The translations under genes and the position numbers were made by a program. The notes beneath the pieces were generated by a model. It saw nothing but the letters and a program-made list of their open reading frames with translations, was not told the DNA's origin and ran no database searches. Shown here one piece after another: positions 59,336 to 64,000 of a DNA stretch of 64,000 nt (position 1 is its first letter; each line of letters starts with the position of its first letter). The stretch lies in the NCBI GenBank assembly GCA_963783865.1, contig CAWAPD010000001.1, positions 1,116,001 to 1,180,000 of the forward strand, written 5' to 3'. Source of the stretch: CAWAPD01 sp963783865 (GTDB lineage: Bacteria > Actinomycetota > Thermoleophilia > UBA2241).

Positions 59336-60643
59336 TCAGTCGGGGAACGGGGATGGGGCCGTCGCCGGCGCGGGCGCCGGCGACGGCCCCTCCGGCGCTG
59401 CGCTGGTCGCCGCCGTGGCCGGCGGCACGTCCTTCAGACGCGACACGGCCACGGCGGCGACCGCCAGCAGCACCGTCGCCAGCAGCAGTGAGGGCGTGAA
59501 GGCGCCGCTGCGCGTCCGCATCGCTTCCATGATGTAGACGAACACGACCGCCGACTGCCCGGCCAGCTGGATCAGCCCGTTCGAGGTGCCCTCGGGCGTC
59601 GGGTGGGTGACCTCGGCCGTGTACTGCATGCCGACCGGGCTGACGCTGATCAGGAAGAAGCCGAGCGCGAATGCAGCGCCGAACAGCACGACGATCGAGG
59701 TGGCGAAGGCGAGGCCGAGCATGCCAGGGATGGCGAGCGCCAGGCCCAGCACCATGTACCGGATGCGCTTGCGTCGGCGGTCGGAGATCGCCGGGATGAC
59801 GATGGCGCCGAACAACCCCCCGAGGAGCATCAGCGCGCCCAGCGTGCCGGCGTCGCCCGAGCCGAAGCCGCGCGGCTTGATGATCTGCTCGACCCAGGTG
59901 GTGACCCCGTTGAAGATGCCCATGCCGACGAACACGACGCCGAGGTAGACCTGGAACGGCCTCACCTTGAGCGCGTGCTTGAGACCGGCGAGCATGAGCG
60001 CCCGCTCCTGCATGCCGGGCGGGCAGGGCGGCGTCGGCGGCCGCTCGCGGACGAAGAGCACGAAGGCCGCCGCCGCCGCCGCCGCGAGCGCGCCGTAGAC
60101 GAGCTGAACGGTGGCGATCGACAGGCTGCCGGTGAGGACCGGCGTGAGCACGAGCCCGAGCGCGGTCCCGATCAGGTTGGCGAGCGTGATCAGCCCGACC
60201 GCGGTCGCGCGCTCGCGCAGCCCGAACCACTTGGCCGGCACGGTCGTCCACGAGTTGAGCAGCAGCGGCTGGGCGACGGCGATCCCGATCGTGGCCAGCA
60301 GGACGAGCGCGTAGTTCGCGCCGGCGAGCCCGCGCACGATCCCGAAGACGCCCATCAGGATCGCGCCCAGGCCCATGGCCCGGTGGAAGCCGCGCGAGTC
60401 GATCAGCCACGACGCCGGCAGCGAGAAGGGGATGAAGGCGATCATGAAGACCATCGAGAGCAGGCCGATGGCCAGGGTCGACACGTGGTAGTAGCGGGCC
60501 GCGTCGCTGGTGATCGAGGCGTAGGTGATCCAGAGCATCTGCATCGTCAGGTTCACGCCCATGGCGAGGGCGAGGATCACCCAGCGGTAGCCGTACAGGC
60601 GGTACTCGTCGGTCGCGTCGGTCACGTCGGTCACGTCGGTCAC
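59336..60643 (-). CDS. MFS transporter (FLVCR-like), operon gene 2
   Basis: A 435-residue 12-helix permease. The first helix region 'YGYRWVILALAMGVNLTMQM' followed by 'FSLPASWLIDSRGFHRAMGL', 'GIAVAQPLLLNSWTTVPAKW' and 'FGLRERATAVGLITLANLIG' resembles the FLVCR branch of the MFS (haem or choline in animals; unknown in bacteria). The tail is Ala/Pro-rich. The start is the first of three GTG codons in a 9-bp repeat; GTG 60643 is chosen because GAGGAG lies 7 nt upstream. It begins 4 nt after the kinase gene's stop. Likely imports the operon's substrate. Confidence 0.82.
   Translation of the reverse strand: MTDVTDVTDATDEYRLYGYRWVILALAMGVNLTMQMLWITYASITSDAARYYHVSTLAIGLLSMVFMIAFIPFSLPASWLIDSRGFHRAMGLGAILMGVFGIVRGLAGANYALVLLATIGIAVAQPLLLNSWTTVPAKWFGLRERATAVGLITLANLIGTALGLVLTPVLTGSLSIATVQLVYGALAAAAAAAFVLFVRERPPTPPCPPGMQERALMLAGLKHALKVRPFQVYLGVVFVGMGIFNGVTTWVEQIIKPRGFGSGDAGTLGALMLLGGLFGAIVIPAISDRRRKRIRYMVLGLALAIPGMLGLAFATSIVVLFGAAFALGFFLISVSPVGMQYTAEVTHPTPEGTSNGLIQLAGQSAVVFVYIMEAMRTRSGAFTPSLLLATVLLAVAAVAVSRLKDVPPATAATSAAPEGPSPAPAPATAPSPFPD
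60608..60643. repeat. Four 9-bp tandem repeats at an MFS start codon
   Basis: GTCGGTCGC then three perfect GTCGGTCAC units, encoding VTD-VTD-VTD-ATD on the minus strand. Each perfect unit supplies a GTG start codon in frame. Confidence 0.75.
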
Positions 60644-60647
60644 GACG

Positions 60648-62382
60648 TCACTCCTCGTTCGCGTCGGGTCGGCCGATGTCCTCGACGATACCGCCTCGCG
60701 GCGCCGGCCGCACGCCGCCCGTCGTCGCCGGCGCCTGGGCGGGGGTCGGGTCGGGTGCCGCCGACGCCGGAGTCGGCGCTGCCGCTGGGGCCTGCGCGTC
60801 GCGATTGAGGCGCCGGTAGAAGGGCGCCAGGCGCTTGTGCAGGTCGAGGAAGGCGGCGAACCGCTCGCTGTAGAGCGAGCGGTTCGCCGCTTGCGGCTCG
60901 TGCACCCCGGCGATCTCGACCAGGTCCGGCACGTCGGCGAACGCGATCTCACCCAGGCCGGCCGCCGCGATCCAGGCCGCGCCCCTGGCGTTGGCCTGGA
61001 TCGCGGCGGCCGGCCGGCGCACCTCGCAGCCCAGCACGTCGGCGAAGATCTGGCACCACACCGCCGACTCGCCGCCGCCGCCGACCAGGCTGACGCTGTC
61101 GACCCGGCCGTCCCAGGAACTTCCCGAGACCGGCTGCATCAGCCAGCGCGTGTTGTAGGCGACGCCTTCCATGATCGCGCGCACGATGTCCTCGCGGGTG
61201 TTGCCCAGCGACAGGTTGAACAGGCCGGCGCGCAGGGAGCGGTCCTCGACCGGCGCCCGCTCGCCCCAGATCCACGGCGTGTAGAGCACGCCGTTGCTGC
61301 CGGCCGGCACGCGCTGCGGCCATGCGGTCGAAGATCTTGTAGACGTCGGGCACGCGCTCCTCGGCGAGCAGCTCGTCCTGATGGTAGAGGACGTTGTCGC
61401 GCAGGAAGCTCAGGTTGCCGCCGGCGGTGGCCTGCAGCGCCGTCATCAGCCAGCGGCCGGGCACGGCGCACGGCACCGAGGCCAGGCTCGAGCGGATCGA
61501 GGTCTTCTTGAACGGGACATGGGCGGCGGCCCACGAGCTGGTGCCGATGTAGACGTGCACGGCGAAGTCCTGCACGGCGCCCGAGCCGATGGCGGCGGCG
61601 GTGTTGTCGATGGCGCCGGCCACGACCTTCGTGGCCGGCGCCAGGCCCAGCTCCGCCGCCGCCCCGGCGGTCAGCTCGCCCAGCACCTCGGTGCACTTCA
61701 CGATCTCGGGCAGCTTGTCGCCGTCGATCCCGCTGTCGCGCACCAGGGACGGGTCGTAGCGGATGCCGTCAGGGTCGCGGTTGTCGGTCACCCACGAGGT
61801 CAGGATCGAGTCGTAGGTGGCGACGAAACGGCCGGTCAGGCGCAGGTTCAGGTAGTCGAGCACGTTCAGGAACTTATACGTGCGCTCGTACACGTCGGGG
61901 AACTCGTCGCGCACGAGCAGCATGTGCGAGGCGGGGTCCTTGCCGGTCGGCGAGGGCATGCCGCCGGTCAGGCGGATCCAGCGCCGGACCTTGAGCGCGC
62001 TCAGGCCCGAGACGTTGACCGGACCGTGGAACCGGCGGTGCAGCGACGGGGCGCCGCGCATGTCCATCCAGAGGATGCAGGGCATGAGCGGCGCCCCGTC
62101 CTCGCCGACCGGCACGGTGCCCTCGCCCTGCGTGGAGCAGCAGACCGCGACGATCTCGTCGCGCGAGCCGGCGTGGCGGGCGAGCAGTCGCCGCGTGGCG
62201 GCGACCAGCGCCCGCCACCAGTCCTCCGGGTCCTGCTCGGCGCCGCCGCCGGGAAGGACGCGCAGCGTCAGCGCCTCGCTCTCCCACGCCGCCACGCGGC
62301 CGTCGATGCCGATCAGCGCGACCTTGAGGGCCGACGTGCCCAGGTCGACGGCGAGGATCAGCTTCGCAGCCGCTACAGCCAT
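60648..62382 (-). pseudogene. FGGY-family (xylulokinase-like) kinase, one frameshift, operon gene 1
   Basis: A carbohydrate kinase of about 577 residues after correcting one extra base near 61320 (...IFDRMA / QRVPAGSNGVLYTPW). N-terminal ATPase half: 'LILAVDLGTSALKVALIGID', 'TQGEGTVPVGEDG', 'ILWMDMRG'. C-terminal half: 'GVLYTPWIWGERAPVEDRSL', 'SLVGGGGESAVWCQIFADVL', 'ANARGAAWIAAAGLGEI'. Features fit XylB-like ketose kinases, plus a 60-residue Pro/Ala-rich tail that is unusual. Start ATG 62382 has only a weak ribosome site. It is the first gene of the operon and presumably phosphorylates the imported substrate. The frameshift is probably a sequencing error, since both halves are fully conserved. 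Confidence 0.82.
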
Positions 62383-62487
62383 GGCGGAAGCTTAGTCGCT
62401 GGCGCGCCAAACGCCACCCCTTGACCTTCGCCCGGGGCGAAGGTCCAGCATGCGACGCGTCCATCCACTTCACGAGGGGGGTAACTC

Positions 62488-64000
62488 ATGACGTTCCGAT
62501 CGATCAGGGCCGTGGTCGTGGGGGTGGTCGCCGTCGCGGCCGTGCTCACGGTGCCTGCGGCGGCCTGGGCCGCAAGCGCGGTCAAGCCGGCCGACACGGT
62601 GTTCAAGAACGGCTACGTCTACACGGTCGACGCCAAGAGCACGGTGGCGACCGCGGTGGCGGTCCGCGCCGGCAGCATCGTCTACGTCGGGTCCGACTCC
62701 GGCGTCGCCGCGTACATCGGGCCCAAGACCCATGTCGCCAACCTCGCCGGCCGCATGCTGCTGCCGGGCTTCATCGACTCGCACATGCACGCCAGCATGA
62801 CCGTCACGTCGCTGTACGCGGTCCTGCTCTACGGGCTGCCGAGCGTGAGCGACTACACCGCCGCCGTCGCCGACTTCGCCGCCGCACATCCCGAGCTGAC
62901 CTTCATCAAGGGAGAAGGCTGGAGCAACACCGTGGTCCCCGGCATCGGGCCTCTGGCGAGCGACCTCGACGCCGTCGTGTCCGACCGGCCGGTGTCGATC
63001 ATGTCGGAGGACGGCCACTCCTACTGGTGCAACAGCGCGGCACTCGCCCTCGCCGGGGTCACCGGGCAGACGCCCGACCCCACGGGTGGCAAGATCGAGC
63101 GGCTGCCGGATTCGGTGGACGCCCAGAACCCGTACGGCGTGCCGTCGGGCACGGTCCGCGAGTCGGCAGCCGATCCCGTCAAGGCGGTCACGCCCGACTA
63201 CACCGTCGCCCAGTACGAGGACGGCCTCCGCTACTTCCAGCAGGAGATCGCGGCGCCGCTCGGGCTCACCACCATCTTCGATCCGCTGATCAAGGTCGGC
63301 GGCAACGCGGTGCAGGCCTACCAGGACCTGGCGGCGACGAACCAGCTCACCGTGCGCGTCCGCGGCGCCCTGTCGATCCAGCCGACCGACAACGTGACGA
63401 CGTGGATCACGGCCGCCAAGGCCGAGAAGGCCAAGCACACGACGGCGATGTTCCAGACGCCGGCCGTCAAGGTCTTCGCCGACGGCGTCATCGAGGGTCA
63501 CACCGGCTACCTCAAGCAGCCGTACGCCGACGCGCTCGAGTACGCCGGCGACCCCAACTACCGCGGCGTGCCGCTGTGGCAGCCCGCCGCCATGAACAAG
63601 GCCTTCGCGGCGCTGGACAAGGCCGGCTTCCAGATCCACGTGCACTCGATCGGCGACGCGGCCACCTCCGAAGCGCTCGACGCGCTCGCCTACGCGCGCA
63701 AGGTCAACGGCACGCGCGACTGGCGCCCCGGCATCACTCACCTGCAGCTCGTCGACCCGAGCGACTACAAGCGGTTCGCGGCCCTCGGCGTGACCACGGT
63801 CCCCGACCCGTACTGGTTCGAGAAGGACGACTACTACACGTACCTGCAGGTCCCGTACCTGGGTCAGCCGCGGGCCGACCACGAGTACCCGATGAAGAGC
63901 TTCTTCGACAACGGCGCGCTCGTCGCCTCGGCCAGCGACTTCCCGGTCACCCTGCCGCCGGATCCGCTCGACGGCATCGCGACGGGCGTGTGCCGCTGGA
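62488..64000 (+). CDS. Secreted amidohydrolase (YtcJ-like), 3' end outside window
   Basis: At least 504 residues with no stop before the edge. A signal peptide is visible: MTFRSIRAVVVGVVAVAAVL followed by TVPAAAWA, with cleavage likely after AWA. Then an amidohydrolase-3 domain: 'VFKNGYVYTVDAKSTVATAV', 'MLLPGFIDSHMHA' with the His-x-His metal pair, 'GEGWSNTVVPGIG', 'SEDGHSYWCNSAALALAGV', 'FADGVIEGHTGYL', 'QIHVHSIGDAATSEALDALA', and 'VASASDFPVT' near the end. This is the YtcJ-type group of metal-dependent hydrolases. ATG 62488 follows GAGGGGGGTAACTC. Divergent from the FGGY operon, 105 nt apart; it may act on the same substrate outside the cell. Confidence 0.88.
   Translation, partial: MTFRSIRAVVVGVVAVAAVLTVPAAAWAASAVKPADTVFKNGYVYTVDAKSTVATAVAVRAGSIVYVGSDSGVAAYIGPKTHVANLAGRMLLPGFIDSHMHASMTVTSLYAVLLYGLPSVSDYTAAVADFAAAHPELTFIKGEGWSNTVVPGIGPLASDLDAVVSDRPVSIMSEDGHSYWCNSAALALAGVTGQTPDPTGGKIERLPDSVDAQNPYGVPSGTVRESAADPVKAVTPDYTVAQYEDGLRYFQQEIAAPLGLTTIFDPLIKVGGNAVQAYQDLAATNQLTVRVRGALSIQPTDNVTTWITAAKAEKAKHTTAMFQTPAVKVFADGVIEGHTGYLKQPYADALEYAGDPNYRGVPLWQPAAMNKAFAALDKAGFQIHVHSIGDAATSEALDALAYARKVNGTRDWRPGITHLQLVDPSDYKRFAALGVTTVPDPYWFEKDDYYTYLQVPYLGQPRADHEYPMKSFFDNGALVASASDFPVTLPPDPLDGIATGVCRW

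Noticed and set aside
60608..60643. CRISPR array or attachment site
   Set aside because: Units are 9 bp, perfectly tandem, without spacers and inside a coding start; no cas genes or integrase are in the window.
54394..62382. Sulfoquinovose sulfo-transketolase pathway
   Set aside because: A split transketolase and the sulfur theme were suggestive, but no sulfoquinovosidase, SQ isomerase or sulfolactaldehyde enzyme is present, and the FGGY kinase and aminotransferase do not fit.
1..64000. tRNA or rRNA genes and riboswitches
   Set aside because: I scanned intergenic regions for cloverleaf-like or conserved aptamer patterns and saw none; gaps over 150 nt hold only hairpins, palindromes or nothing recognisable.

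Overview
The window is very GC-rich (about 70% by eye), gene-dense, and uses many GTG starts and strong GGAGG ribosome binding sites. Its protein families are typical of Actinomycetota: small stress proteins with DUF1269, DUF6325 and SHOCT domains, PASTA-domain kinase-like proteins, DUF7144-type and DUF6421-type proteins, and an actinobacterial-style sigma-B-like promoter. I infer a deep-branching actinobacterium, possibly Thermoleophilia or a relative; no rRNA or tRNA is present to confirm this. An anaerobic-type sulfatase maturase and a glutamate decarboxylase suggest life in low-oxygen and acidic or stressful settings.

Layout. 0-5.3 kb: small membrane and stress proteins (GAP family, DUF1269, three DUF7144-like paralogs, K+ channel, SHOCT, DUF6325). 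5.3-8.4 kb: glutamate decarboxylase, LapA-like protein and ClC transporter, resembling an acid-resistance set. 8.5-12 kb: YfcE-type phosphodiesterase, HAD phosphatase and membrane proteins. 12-19.4 kb: aquaporin with altered NPA motifs, arylsulfatase, PPK2 and a P-type ATPase. 19.5-28.3 kb: SCP2 protein, glycogen-debranching-type glucosidase, a DUF1269-arylsulfatase fusion, a STAS-like protein, and the radical-SAM sulfatase maturase that probably activates both sulfatases. 28.3-33.3 kb: TMEM175-type channel, then a patch dense in frameshifts holding a DUF6325 gene, a repeat-bearing small gene, a YihY/BrkB protein, and a rhodanese / DszB-like desulfinase / rhodanese operon facing a TetR regulator. 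33.4-46.4 kb: two TetR plus DHA2-type MFS modules, DUF1269 paralogs, GAP, DedA, two more YfcE-type proteins, a cation/proton antiporter, a decayed SulP sulfate permease and a second TMEM175. 46.5-54.3 kb: two PASTA-domain pseudokinases, a DUF6421 protein, two OsmC proteins and a di-haem c-type protein. 54.4-62.4 kb: one tightly overlapping minus-strand operon (FGGY kinase, MFS, SCP2-like, class III aminotransferase, split transketolase, second SCP2-like) that matches no pathway I can name. 62.5 kb to the end: a secreted amidohydrolase cut by the window edge.

Two themes stand out. Sulfur: two Cys-type sulfatases, their maturase, a DszB-like desulfinase between two rhodaneses, and a sulfate permease relic. 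Paralog expansion: many families occur two to four times. Most transcription units end in long GC-rich hairpins without U-tracts. Between about 29.2 and 33.3 kb nearly every gene is interrupted by single-base indels while the protein sequence stays conserved across frames. This looks more like uncorrected sequencing error than gene decay.
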